The position numbers and the translations under genes were made by a program. Under the pieces are notes generated by a model, which did no database searches, was not told where the DNA came from, and worked only from the letters and a program-made list of their open reading frames with translations. A stretch of DNA of 35,535 nucleotides from Listeria floridensis FSL S10-1187 (lineage in GTDB: Bacteria; Bacillota; Bacilli; Lactobacillales; Listeriaceae): NCBI RefSeq assembly GCF_000525875.1, contig NZ_AODF01000034.1, positions 1 through 35,535 on the forward strand. The letters are read 5' to 3'. Shown piece by piece: positions 23,059-31,503 of the stretch; positions within the stretch are counted from its first letter, which is position 1; each line of letters opens with the position of its first letter.

Positions 23059-23094
23059 GCGTCACTTATGAGGAAGTCATAAGGGCGCTTTTTT
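23059..23094 (+). terminator. Terminator/attenuator between WXG100 and downstream LXG genes
   Basis: GCG...CTTATGA pairs with TCATAAG...CGC around GGAAG, followed by T6. Partial read-through would give more WXG100 than toxin. Confidence 0.7.
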
Positions 23095-23113
23095 ATAGAA
23101 GGGAGTATTGAAT

Positions 23114-23404
23114 GTGACAAAGATAACGAGTGACTTAGGGCAGGCCTCAGAGAAAGCAACAGCTCTTCAACAAGCGGTTTCTTCTCTTCCAACGACCGTA
23201 ACGGTTGCTAAAGATGAACAAACGACAGTAGCCGGCAATACAAGGGCTCATGAAGCCATTCAAGCAGAGATGGATGCGACCATACAAATTGCAGAAGCGT
23301 TAACTACAGCTAGTGCAAATTTACAAAGTGTTGCACAAGCATTTGCAGCGAAAGATGTGGAATTAGGCAGCGCTTTTCAGGCTGTAGGAGTAGATCGTTC
23401 ATGA
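23114..23404 (+). CDS. LXG-associated helical protein (TIGR04197/Lap1-like)
   Basis: 96 residues from GTG 23114 (AAGGGAG 8-9 bases upstream; a TTG at 23108 is too close). The sequence, with SDLGQASEKATALQQAVSSL, an extended linker with VAGNTRAHEAI and a second helix, matches the SACOL2603-type T7SS family now seen as Lap1 partners of LXG toxins. Such partners bind the LXG helix bundle to make an export-ready complex. Its TGA overlaps the next ATG (ATGA). Confidence 0.75.
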   Translation: MTKITSDLGQASEKATALQQAVSSLPTTVTVAKDEQTTVAGNTRAHEAIQAEMDATIQIAEALTTASANLQSVAQAFAAKDVELGSAFQAVGVDRS

Positions 23405-23745
23405 AAATATGGGATGACTATCTACAGGAAGAAAGAGATTTAACAAGTATGGAAGAAGAAAAAAGTCTGGAAATCCAAGAGGTACGAAAAATTCAATCTT
23501 CATATGAAGCTCATTTTCAGCAAGTATTCCGATTTATGGATGAGATCCGTTGGGATTTCCGACAGAATGATCGGTCTTCTCTTCATGAGCAGATGCAAGA
23601 TCGAGTATTTTCTATTTCGCGTACCATTCGTGAAGATTTGGAAGAAACAGGAGACTCCTATCAGCAAGAACAAAGGGAGTTGAAAGATTGTCTCGACGAA
23701 ATTGCTTATAAAAAACGGAAAGCAGGCATAGATAAAGGAGAGTGA
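23401..23745 (+). CDS. LXG-associated helical protein (DUF3958/Lap2-like)
   Basis: 114 residues of almost continuous charged helix (VFRFMDEIRWDFRQNDRSSL, then HEQMQDRVFSISRTI), overlapping both neighbours by a few bases. This is the DUF3958 type of LXG partner. A 5'-truncated homologue is at 27839-28087. Confidence 0.75.
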   Translation: MKIWDDYLQEERDLTSMEEEKSLEIQEVRKIQSSYEAHFQQVFRFMDEIRWDFRQNDRSSLHEQMQDRVFSISRTIREDLEETGDSYQQEQRELKDCLDEIAYKKRKAGIDKGE

Positions 23746-23750
23746 ATGAG

Positions 23751-25110
23751 TTGAACATTAACATGTATGTGTCAAAATCTAAAGCTCAGGCCACGAGTAC
23801 TAGTGCTGTTTGTCGGCATCATATAGATGGATATGTAGCGGTTCAACAAGCCATTCTTCAGTTTACATCAAGTAGCCCACTTCTCCGAGGGAAAGCGTAT
23901 GATTCAGCAAAAGCTTTTTATAGTGCTGTATTATATCCCTTGGTTCAGGCCGGTATTTTGTTAACTGAAGCTACAGAAAAGGCAGTGAAAGAATTTCCTG
24001 AGCGATATCAAAGTGAAGTAGATAGCGGGGATTTGAAGCAAATTGAGCTCGAAGAAAAAATTCGCCAAGCCGATCAATTAATTATCCAGGCACAAGGCAT
24101 CCGTCAAACGATACTGTCATCTAGTTTGCCAGAAGTCAATCAACAGACGCAAATGAAGCTGAATCAAGGGTTATTGGAAATCTACCAAACTGAGAAAAGA
24201 GAATTAGAAGAGAAGCTTCAGAAATTAATCACATTTAATGCGAGCTCACCTGCGATATTTTCTGAAATTGCTAGTTTGAAACAAGCGGTGTCTCAAGGTC
24301 TTACTCAAACCAAATCAGCCTGGAGTAGTTCAACAGGGAGCTTTACAGTGCCTTCGCAAAATGACTTAAAATGGGTCAGTTGGGTACAAAATAAGTGGGC
24401 AACTTATGAAGCTGAACACGAATCTCAGCTAGATGAAGAAAGTAAACTATATTTAAATAAAGCCAAAGAAGACTATCAATCTGGAGCTATTTCCAAAGAA
24501 ACTTTTGAAAGCATAAAATCTGGGATTATAACTACAGGAGCAGCCTTTATAAAAAAAAGTCATTGAGACTAAATTGACCGATGAGGGTGTGGAAGCAGCT
24601 GTTCAGACAACAGTATCATGGCTCCAACAGAATACAACTCTTTTTATAGACCGAGGACTTGTTCCTGCATTAGTTGATGGCGGGAACATGGTGGTTCGTG
24701 AGGCACCTTCTTTGCTCAGCAACATCGTGCGTACAGGAGCGAAAGTAGGAATCCCTATTGTAGGGGCAGTAGTTGATTTCGGAATGCAGAAAGCGGAAGG
24801 GAAAAGTACAGAAGAAGCATTAATAAAAACAGCAGGACATACAGGTGCTGGATTAGCAGGAGCTGCTATAGGAACTGCTCTTGGTGGACCGGTTGGAACT
24901 GGTGTTGGTTTTGTTTTGGGGGTTGGAGGTGCAATGGCTTTTGATTGGGTATACGATCATAAAGATGGAATTGTGAACCTTGCAAAAGATGTTGGACATT
25001 CAGTCTCAGAAAAAGTGAATGAAGGTATAAAATCGATTCAAAAAGAAGCGGATAAGGTAGGAGAAGCAGTTTCAGGATTTTTCGGAAATTTGGGCTCTGT
25101 ATTTGGTTAA
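23751..25110 (+). CDS. LXG toxin 1 with glycine-zipper C-terminus, +1 in an A8 run
   Basis: The start is TTG 23751 or GTG 23742, the latter overlapping the previous gene. The N-terminal 230 residues are a helical LXG domain (NMYVSKSKAQATSTS, then GKAYDSAKAFYSAVLYPLVQ). The frame stops at 24566; with seven instead of eight A's at 24551-24558 it continues VIETKLTDEGVEAAV for another 180 residues, giving 452 in all. The C-terminal part has a Gly/Ala-rich stretch (GAGLAGAAIGTALGGPVGTG, then VGFVLGVGG), a glycine zipper typical of membrane-inserting toxins such as TelE, and ends GFFGNLGSVFG. Likely exported by T7SS to damage competitor membranes. The immunity protein follows. Confidence 0.75.
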
Positions 25111-25125
25111 AAAGGATGTGAAGTA

Positions 25126-25655
25126 GTGAAGAGCTTTGTTTTTTTTATATCGGGAAAAGGAACTTTATTCTATTTTCTATGATGAAAACAATGAGCAATT
25201 TATTAAGGTAATCCATAAAAAAAGAAATAATTGGATCTATATGGCTTTATTTTTGCTCTTGCTTTATGGGAGTCAATATATCAAGGTTGTTTTCCCTTAT
25301 GAAAATAGTAGCTATATCAAAGTGCTACTATTATTGGTTGTAGGACTGCTTGCCTTTTTTATAGCTAAATTTTATTTTAAGAATTATTATGAGTTGGAAA
25401 ATTTTCGAGTCATGGAGTATTCAAATAGTGGGGTTAGGGGACTCATGGAAGATGCAAAAAAGCAAAGTAAAAAAAGAATGGCTGATTCTACTTAGTGTAC
25501 TGACGATTACAATCTGCATGTGTTTATTATTTTTGTATCTTGGGTCTATTTTAATACTCATATTCACGTCATTGTTTTTAGTATTAACTTTTACAGGCTT
25601 TTTATTGCGACCAATAAAAAAGCAAAAGCTTATTCATAAAATTCTAAACAGTTGA
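25126..25655 (+). CDS. Membrane immunity protein for LXG toxin 1, two +1 homopolymer shifts
   Basis: GTG 25126 follows AAAGGATG. As sequenced three partial frames exist. Removing one T from the run 25139-25146 and one A from 25469-25475 gives a single 175-residue protein beginning MKSFVFLYREKELYSIFY. It aligns with the two 186-residue proteins at 29548 and 30194 (which begin MKSPWIP) and has four membrane helices in two hairpins. Position directly after each glycine-zipper toxin, plus multi-pass membrane topology, fits immunity against a pore former. Confidence 0.65.
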
Positions 25656-25670
25656 GGGGATGAAACAAAA

Positions 25671-25937
25671 ATGCTGCCAATTGGAAGTGTTGTAAAACTA
25701 AGTAAAGGGGATGTTAAATTGATGATCCTCAATAGAGGACCATTATATAATCAAAATGGAGAAATCGGTTATTTTGATTATTCGGGATGTCTTTATCCGG
25801 CGGGAAAAGTAGAAGAACAAGTGTATTTCTTCAACGAAGAAAATATCGAACACATCTATCACAAAGGATATATAGATCAAGATGAAGAGGCTTATCAAAC
25901 CATGTATGAAGAAAAAAATGAAAAACGGATTATATAA
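25671..25937 (+). CDS. DUF4176-family protein
   Basis: 88 residues: LPIGSVVKLSKGDVKLMILN, GYFDYSGCLYPAGK, YFFNEENIEHIYHKGYID. This is the small beta-rich DUF4176 family regularly found behind LXG toxins; its exact role is unknown. A close paralogue is at 30758-31042. Confidence 0.8.
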   Translation: MLPIGSVVKLSKGDVKLMILNRGPLYNQNGEIGYFDYSGCLYPAGKVEEQVYFFNEENIEHIYHKGYIDQDEEAYQTMYEEKNEKRII

Positions 25938-26015
25938 AAAATTTACAATTGAAGTGGAGTAAACATATTGCATTGGAGCAGTGAAGAAAATAAAAACTTT
26001 TAAAGGAGCTTTTTA

Positions 26016-26237
26016 ATGAACTTACTAACAGCGATAAAACTATTTTTCTCAGGACTTGCTTTATTATTTATTCTGCAATTACTTAGCTATATCAATTGGT
26101 TGCTTGTAGATCAACAAGTGATTACGGGTTATGTAGACAAGTACATATTTTTAAAAACTCCTTTGGTTATTATACCTATCTTGTTTTTTGTCCCGCTCGT
26201 TTACTGCGTGATTAAGCGCGTCAGCTCTAGCAAATAA
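26016..26237 (+). CDS. Small membrane protein, unknown
   Basis: 73 residues; ATG 26016 after AAAGGAG. Two hydrophobic helices (about 6-30 and 44-66) with a basic end. It lies in the accessory tail of LXG cassette 1 and may be an additional immunity protein. Confidence 0.5.
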   Translation: MNLLTAIKLFFSGLALLFILQLLSYINWLLVDQQVITGYVDKYIFLKTPLVIIPILFFVPLVYCVIKRVSSSK

Positions 26238-26348
26238 ATTCGTTTATGACTAATAAGTGTAAATGCTTGTTTGATTTAAAGTAAGATATGAGCGATGATA
26301 TTCTGACTATTAAAGACAGGTAAACTGATAAAAAACGAGTTTTACATC

Positions 26349-26717
26349 ATGAGAAAGAGAGGCCACAGAGATATGTTCGTTACTCTTCTGCAAATAAGTG
26401 TGTATATTGCAGCTTGTATGTATATAAGTCTAAGTATCATTGGAATGATTCAACTGAAGAAAAGAGATTTTCATCATTTTACGGTATGGATTAGTTCGTC
26501 TAAAGAGTTATGGAACCAAATCAAACAACAAGAAAGCATTGTTTCAGCAGCAGCGATTACATGGACTATTGCTAGTCAAACCTTGCTTATTCTGGCTTTT
26601 GTCTTTGCTGTATGTGTAATGTTTTTTAAAGGAGAATTAAATGTTTGGATGTTTGGTGTTTACTTAGGAATTCTGTTGGTCAGTGGTTTTTGCTCCAAAG
26701 TGGCCGATAGTAAGTAG
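26349..26717 (+). CDS. Membrane protein, unknown
   Basis: Up to 122 residues with three or four hydrophobic helices. The start is uncertain: ATG 26349 has no ribosome site and ATG 26373 follows a weak GAGAGG. Same setting as the previous gene; a cassette immunity protein is possible. Confidence 0.45.
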   Translation: MRKRGHRDMFVTLLQISVYIAACMYISLSIIGMIQLKKRDFHHFTVWISSSKELWNQIKQQESIVSAAAITWTIASQTLLILAFVFAVCVMFFKGELNVWMFGVYLGILLVSGFCSKVADSK

Positions 26718-26908
26718 TAAAAATTCAGCACAGGAACACGGCTATTTATATAAGGAAAGTAAATATGAAAATATAGAAGCTGAAGGAAATAGGAATTAAT
26801 AAGCTGAATAGATTAATCATTGAGGGAAATAAAAAGGAGCAAAAAAGGGCTGGTTTATGATTGGAAATAATTAAATGGTTAAATCTTGAATGATATGGAA
26901 AAAGGGGG

Positions 26909-27636
26909 TTGGCAATTATTGATCTATTCAACAAAATATTAGGAGTAAGCAATTTACTTTTGTTAATCTTCATTCAATTATCAAATCGAAAATTTCAAAA
27001 GCAAATTAATGATATGAATATCCAAACGCAAAAACAATTAAACGATTCTTGGATAGGAATAAAATATTCAAATTATGTGGTCCAATCTAAATCATCTTAT
27101 GCAAATGATACGTCTGAATTAATGTTGAATTTTTCTTTATTTTTTAAACACCGGAGACAGCGTTTATAACTTGAAAATTCAAAGTGAAGCGAAATACATT
27201 TTTAGCATTAGAGAAGGTAATAATTATATTTTTGCAAATAAAAACATGCAGCCACATGTCTTCGAAAATGACTGCGAACCATCAAATGTTGATTTAGATC
27301 CAAATATAGTTGTTTCAAGAACTATGTATTTAGGTAAGATTGTTTCATTTTTGAAATATGCTGAGCAAATGGATATTCAAAATCAAATTAGTTCTACTAT
27401 ATATAAAAATGAAGAATTTAATATTCCTGTTGTAATTATGATTCAAAATGATAGTAATCATGATAGCGATTTTAGATATCGACTTAATACATCTATTTAT
27501 CTCACAATCACTTATGATACTAGGATGAAATTTCATAAAAAAAGAAACACATATATTTAATCTTGAGATAGAAGCCGATACTGATAATAATGTTCATAAG
27601 GTAACTTTTATTAAGCATGATGTAAATTTTAAATGA
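26909..27636 (+). CDS. N-terminally anchored protein of unknown function, two +1 shifts
   Basis: Start uncertain (TTG 26909 directly behind AAAGGGGG). One membrane helix (ILGVSNLLLLIFIQLS) precedes a soluble beta-rich domain. Removing one T near 27130-27134 and one A from 27537-27543 joins LMLNF to LYFLNTGDSVYNLKIQ, and later KFHKK to ETHIFNLEIEADTDN, giving about 241 residues ending at 27636. Unknown family; it lies in the immunity-rich stretch between the two LXG cassettes. Confidence 0.5.
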
Positions 27637-27655
27637 ATTAGGAAGATAGTAAAAT

Positions 27656-27838
27656 ATGGAAAGAAGGGATGAGGTAGCGAAGAAATGGTGGGGAAATCAT
27701 GGTTTGAAAAAGTTTCAACAGAAATGTGATCTTGTACATGATACGAAAAATATACAACTATTAAAAGAAATAAGTGATATTGGGATTAAAAGAAGACATA
27801 ATTTAGTGTATAAACCTGCTCTAAAAGGATTTGTGTAA
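27656..27838 (+). CDS. Small hypothetical protein abutting the truncated DUF3958 gene
   Basis: 60 residues, ATG 27656 after AGGAAG. Basic, with two Trp (KKWWGNHGLKKF). It ends exactly where DUF3958 homology begins, in the same reading frame, so its 3' end may be cut by the recombination that formed the junction. Confidence 0.35.
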   Translation: MERRDEVAKKWWGNHGLKKFQQKCDLVHDTKNIQLLKEISDIGIKRRHNLVYKPALKGFV

Positions 27839-28087
27839 TCAAACCTATTTCAACAAGGATTTCGGTTTGTGGAAGAGGTACATGAGCGGTTTCGGAAAAA
27901 CGATCGAGCTTTTTTGCATGAACACCTGCAAGAACGGGTTTTCTCCCTTTCACGATCAGCACAAGCCCATTTTGAAGGCATGGACGAAGCCTTTCAACAG
28001 GAAAAAAGAAAGTTGGAAGACCAACTCAATGAAGTCGCCTACGAAAAAAGAAAAGCATACTTAGATGAACAGGAGGCGAAAGCATGA
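27839..28087 (+). pseudogene. DUF3958/Lap2-like gene, 5'-truncated
   Basis: Homology to the DUF3958 protein of cassette 1 begins at LFQQGFRFVEEVHERFRKND and runs to the end, but about 30 N-terminal residues and the start are missing; a stop at 27836-27838 precedes it. An internal ATG at 27869 could yield 72 residues. Its end overlaps the LXG 2 start (ATGA) and contains that gene's AGGAGG. Confidence 0.65.
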
Positions 28088-29532
28088 GTATCAATATGTA
28101 TGTGTCAAAATCTAAAACCCAAGCGACCCGTACAAGTCAGGTTTGTCGCCAACACTTGGAGGGGTATGTAGCCCTTCAACAAGCCATTCATCAGTTTACG
28201 GCAGAGCCTTTTTTGAAAGGAAAAGCGTATGATTCGGCTAAAGCTTTTTATAGTGCGGTTCTATTGCCCCTGGTTCAGGCAGGAATTCTGTTAACAGAAG
28301 CGACAGAAGAAGCTGTCCGGAAGTTTCCAGAACGTTACCAAAGCGAAGTGGACAGCGGAGATCTTAAACAATCCGAACTAGAAGAACAGATACGACAAGC
28401 AGACGTCTTGATTAACCAAGCGAATGCCCTTCAAAGACAAATCCTACAATCTCCGTTACCTGAGTTGGATCAACGCATGCAAGTGAATCTCAATCAAGCC
28501 TTGATTGAGGCTTACCAAACAAGTAAAAGAGACCTTGAAGAGAAGCTTCAAAAATTAGTCGCTTTTCATGCGAGTTCACCGCGTATTTTTTCAGAAATTG
28601 CGAGTTTGAAACAGGCGATTGATCAAGGGATTGCCCAAACGAAAACGGCTTGGAATCCCTCAACAGGGACTTTTGTGGTTTCGTCTCAGGAAAAGCTAAT
28701 GTGGGCTAAGGAGATTGCTGAAAAAGTGAAACAAAGCGATGCTCAATTTTTAGAAAGAATAAGCAATAAAGTGCCCCATTTATCTGAAGCGGAACAAGCC
28801 AAATTGTTTACAATCGCTCAAACAAATCCGGATATGGAGCCGCCACAAGAGATTATTGACTATTTCATGAAAGATGTGGATGAAATTCCCCAATCAATCT
28901 TAGATAATCTACCGCAAGATTTATTTAATGCGGCTGTAGAATCTAGTGGAAAAGCGATGCAGAATTTTGGCTTTCTTCTGACGGCATTAACAGGGAAAAT
29001 GGGACCAGGTGGGGCGGGTAATTTTGTGATGGTCAATCCAAATACATCTTCTCTCACCACAAACTTGATTCAAACAGGAAGCACAGTGGCAAAAATAGGA
29101 AAATATGGACTTCCGATTGTTGGTGGAGTCATTGATGGGGCAACACAAATCGCACAAGGAGAAGATGTAGGCGACGCCGTTGTAAAAGCTACGGTCCATG
29201 TAGGGATTGGTTTTGCCGGTGGGAAAGTAGGTGCAGCGATAGGTGCAGCGATAGGGACAGCAATTCCTATACCAGTAGTTGGAACAGTAGTTGGTGCAGT
29301 TTTAGGGTTTGCAGTAGGAGTAGGAATCACAGCCGTTGGGAACTATGTTTTTGACAAGATTTATGACAAAAAGGATGATATTATCAAAGGAGCGAAAAAA
29401 GTTGTCGATGACATCAGTGGGAAAACAAAAGAAATAGGAAAAAGTATAGAAAAAGGCGTTAAGAGTGTAGGGGATAAAATTGGGAATGCAGCTTCAGGTT
29501 TTATGAAAGGTTTAGGAAGCGTTTTTGGATAA
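28084..29532 (+). CDS. LXG toxin 2 with glycine-zipper C-terminus
   Basis: 482 residues, intact. The N-terminal LXG domain (MSINMYVSKSKTQATRTSQV, with GKAYDSAKAFYSAVLLPLVQ) is very similar to LXG 1 at protein and DNA level. A middle region (residues about 215-330) is unique to this toxin. The C-terminus carries a long Gly/Ala zipper (GFAGGKVGAAIGAAIG, then VVGTVVGAVLGFAVGVG), a Lys-rich segment and the end GFMKGLGSVFG. Likely T7SS-exported and membrane-active. This cassette has no WXG100 or Lap1 of its own and a broken Lap2, so it probably relies on cassette 1 partners. Confidence 0.85.
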   Translation: MSINMYVSKSKTQATRTSQVCRQHLEGYVALQQAIHQFTAEPFLKGKAYDSAKAFYSAVLLPLVQAGILLTEATEEAVRKFPERYQSEVDSGDLKQSELEEQIRQADVLINQANALQRQILQSPLPELDQRMQVNLNQALIEAYQTSKRDLEEKLQKLVAFHASSPRIFSEIASLKQAIDQGIAQTKTAWNPSTGTFVVSSQEKLMWAKEIAEKVKQSDAQFLERISNKVPHLSEAEQAKLFTIAQTNPDMEPPQEIIDYFMKDVDEIPQSILDNLPQDLFNAAVESSGKAMQNFGFLLTALTGKMGPGGAGNFVMVNPNTSSLTTNLIQTGSTVAKIGKYGLPIVGGVIDGATQIAQGEDVGDAVVKATVHVGIGFAGGKVGAAIGAAIGTAIPIPVVGTVVGAVLGFAVGVGITAVGNYVFDKIYDKKDDIIKGAKKVVDDISGKTKEIGKSIEKGVKSVGDKIGNAASGFMKGLGSVFG

Positions 29533-29547
29533 GAAGGGGTAAAAATT

Positions 29548-30109
29548 ATGAAATCACCGTGGATTCCAGTGTTTTATGATAAAAAAGAAAATAAAAATTA
29601 CTTTTATAATGTAAATGAGAAAAAATTTGTTGAAGGAAAGTATTCTGCTCAAAATACTATTGTTACGCTATTATCTGGAACAATTGGAGTTGTTTTGTAT
29701 GCACTTCTTGGATCGTTTATTATAAAAATGCCCACTAATTATCTAGCAGGATTAAGCATTTTACTCGGCATTATTATCAGTGGGCTATTGATTATTGTGA
29801 TTGACCATTTTAGTAAAAAAAGTATTTTTGGAGATCCTGTTTCAATAGAAAAAATATCCTTTTGTTTTGAAGAAGGTGAAAAGCAGCTTAAAAAAAATCT
29901 TAGAACAGGATATTGGACCCTTTTATTGGCTATAGGAAGTACTGTTGTACTCTACTTTTCTAATGGAGAGGCAATTTTATTTTTTGCGACAGCACTTTTT
30001 TGGATGTTACCTATTCCGCTGATTGTTTTACAGAGGCCTTTCAAGAGAAAAAAAAATGTATGCTCTTTATCAGAAGAATCAACTACCAATAGAGAATGGA
30101 GAATACTAA
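29548..30109 (+). CDS. Immunity protein A for LXG 2, +1 in an A9 run
   Basis: ATG 29548, GAAGGGG ribosome site. Four membrane helices; begins MKSPWIPVFYDKKENKNYFY. With eight A's at 30048-30056 instead of nine, the end becomes KMYALYQKNQLPIENGEY and the length 186 residues, equal to its tandem paralogue at 30194-30754. As sequenced it runs to 30120 with a scrambled C-terminus. Confidence 0.7.
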
Positions 30110-30178
30110 AGTGTTGGTGATAAAATTGGAAAGGCAGCTTCAGGATTTTTGAACGGATTAGGTAGTGTTTTTGGCTAA
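30110..30178 (+). pseudogene. Orphan 3' tail of an LXG toxin
   Basis: Directly after the corrected immunity stop, the frame SVGDKIGKAASGFLNGLGSV-FG and stop matches the last 22 codons of LXG 2 (SVGDKIGNAASGFMKGLGSV-FG), including the spacing to the next immunity start. It is the remnant left by a tandem duplication or toxin-tail exchange. Confidence 0.75.
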
Positions 30179-30193
30179 GAAAGGATAGAGACA

Positions 30194-30754
30194 ATGAAAT
30201 CACCATGGATTCCCATTTTTTATAATAAAGAAAACAATACACCTTATTTCTACCATTTTCAAAACTATAAGGTTGTTGAAGGAAGCTATTCCACACAAGG
30301 ATCATTAGTGACCATTCTTTCAGGAGTGGTTGGAGTTGTTCTATACAGCTTATTGAAATCTTATTTACTAACATTATCTACTGTTTTTTTAGTTTTCCTT
30401 AGTAGTGCTAGTGGGTTAGCTATTAGTGTTATTTTGATATTTATTGTAGATAAAATAATTAGTAAAAACTTTCAAGGGCACCAAGTCTCGTTAGACCAAA
30501 TACCTGCTTCATTTTTTGAAGAAGGAGCGAAACAGTTTAATAAGCAATTAAGAATAGTATTTATTCTGCTACTACTTGCTTTGATATGTAGTTGCTTACT
30601 GTACCTTTCAAACGGAGAGCTTATAGTATTTTTTATTACAACACTTTCTTGGATACTTCCAGCATTTGTATTAGCCTTTCCAAGACCTGTAAAACGAAGA
30701 AAAATGTATACCCTTTATAAAAGGAATCAATTACCAATAGAGAATGGAGAATAA
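30194..30754 (+). CDS. Immunity protein B, paralogue of A
   Basis: 186 residues, intact; begins MKSPWIPIFYNKENNTPYFY and ends MYTLYKRNQLPIENGE. Four membrane helices in two hairpins. It presumably protects against the toxin whose tail remnant precedes it, broadening the immunity of the host. Confidence 0.75.
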   Translation: MKSPWIPIFYNKENNTPYFYHFQNYKVVEGSYSTQGSLVTILSGVVGVVLYSLLKSYLLTLSTVFLVFLSSASGLAISVILIFIVDKIISKNFQGHQVSLDQIPASFFEEGAKQFNKQLRIVFILLLLALICSCLLYLSNGELIVFFITTLSWILPAFVLAFPRPVKRRKMYTLYKRNQLPIENGE

Positions 30755-30757
30755 TAA

Positions 30758-31042
30758 ATGGAAGAATTGTTACCACTAGGTTCTGTCGTACGTTTAAAAA
30801 ATGGAGAACAACAACTCTTAATTATCAGTCGTTTTGCACTGTATAATAATCAAGGAGGGATAGGTTATTTTGAATACAGTGGATGTTTATATCCCAATGG
30901 ACAGACGGACCAAACTTCTTATTTTTTTAATCAAGAAGATATTGAGGAAATCTATTTCACAGGTTACGTCAATGAAGCGGAAAAAGATTTCCGTAAAAAA
31001 GTAGAGGAAGAGTTAAAAAAAAATCACTTATCCACGCTTTGA
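30758..31042 (+). CDS. DUF4176-family protein
   Basis: 94 residues, ATG 30758 three bases after the previous stop. LPLGSVVRLKNGEQQLLIIS, GYFEYSGCLYPNGQ and YFFNQEDIEEIYFTGYV mark the same family as the protein at 25671-25937. Confidence 0.8.
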   Translation: MEELLPLGSVVRLKNGEQQLLIISRFALYNNQGGIGYFEYSGCLYPNGQTDQTSYFFNQEDIEEIYFTGYVNEAEKDFRKKVEEELKKNHLSTL

Positions 31043-31079
31043 ACTTATAACGACAGAAAGTAAATAAAGTTATGGATCA

Positions 31080-31201
31080 AGAGTTTAGAATTTACAAGAG
31101 ATGGAATAGATCGAGTCCTATGAAAACAAGCTGTTCGCTCGTCGGCAGCTTGTTTTTAAGTGAGAAATTATCTCCATGAAAATCAAGAAAAAAGAATGAA
31201 T
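31080..31201. repeat. About 120-bp block, copy 1, containing a terminator
   Basis: Matches 32388-32507 over its whole length with scattered differences (TATGGAATAGATCGA..., GTTCGCTCGTC, AATCAAGAAAAAAGAATGAAT). It includes the terminator AAAACAAGCTG/CAGCTTGTTTT at 31123-31157, which ends the LXG 2 operon. Confidence 0.75.
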
Positions 31202-31256
31202 TAACTCCGCCTATTATATAATCGAAGGGTATTTTGGGGATTAGAATGAATGTCGT

Positions 31257-31367
31257 CTACCTATTGGTATTCCGCCGACCTTCTAACATGTGCTTGAAGA
31301 ATGCAATTGTTCATCCAACTACAATCAGCGCAATAATGCTTGAAAACAAAAAATCATGATAGAACAC
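31257..31367 (-). pseudogene. Small single-helix membrane peptide with an in-frame TGA
   Basis: On the minus strand the frame reads FYHDFLFSSIIALIVVG, TGA (31311-31313), then TIAFFKHMLEGRRNTNR and stop. Reading the TGA as Trp would give a typical one-helix small protein with a basic tail, so it may be a decayed toxin-like gene. An 11-bp inverted repeat (TGTCGTCTACC at 31251, GGTAGACGACA at 31394) brackets it. Confidence 0.3.
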
Positions 31368-31441
31368 CTTCCCTAAACGAATGTCCGTCTGAGGGTAGAC
31401 GACACTTGTTTTATCATAGAATGATAGAAAAATTTGATTTA

Positions 31442-31450
31442 TGCTAAAAT
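31442..31450 (+). promoter_or_regulatory. Extended -10 upstream of the 31504 gene
   Basis: TGCTAAAAT about 55 bases before the start; no convincing -35. Confidence 0.4.
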
Positions 31451-31503
31451 GAAACTATTGATTTTGTGTTATTTTTTGAGTATTAAAGTGAGGTGAAAGT
31501 ATT

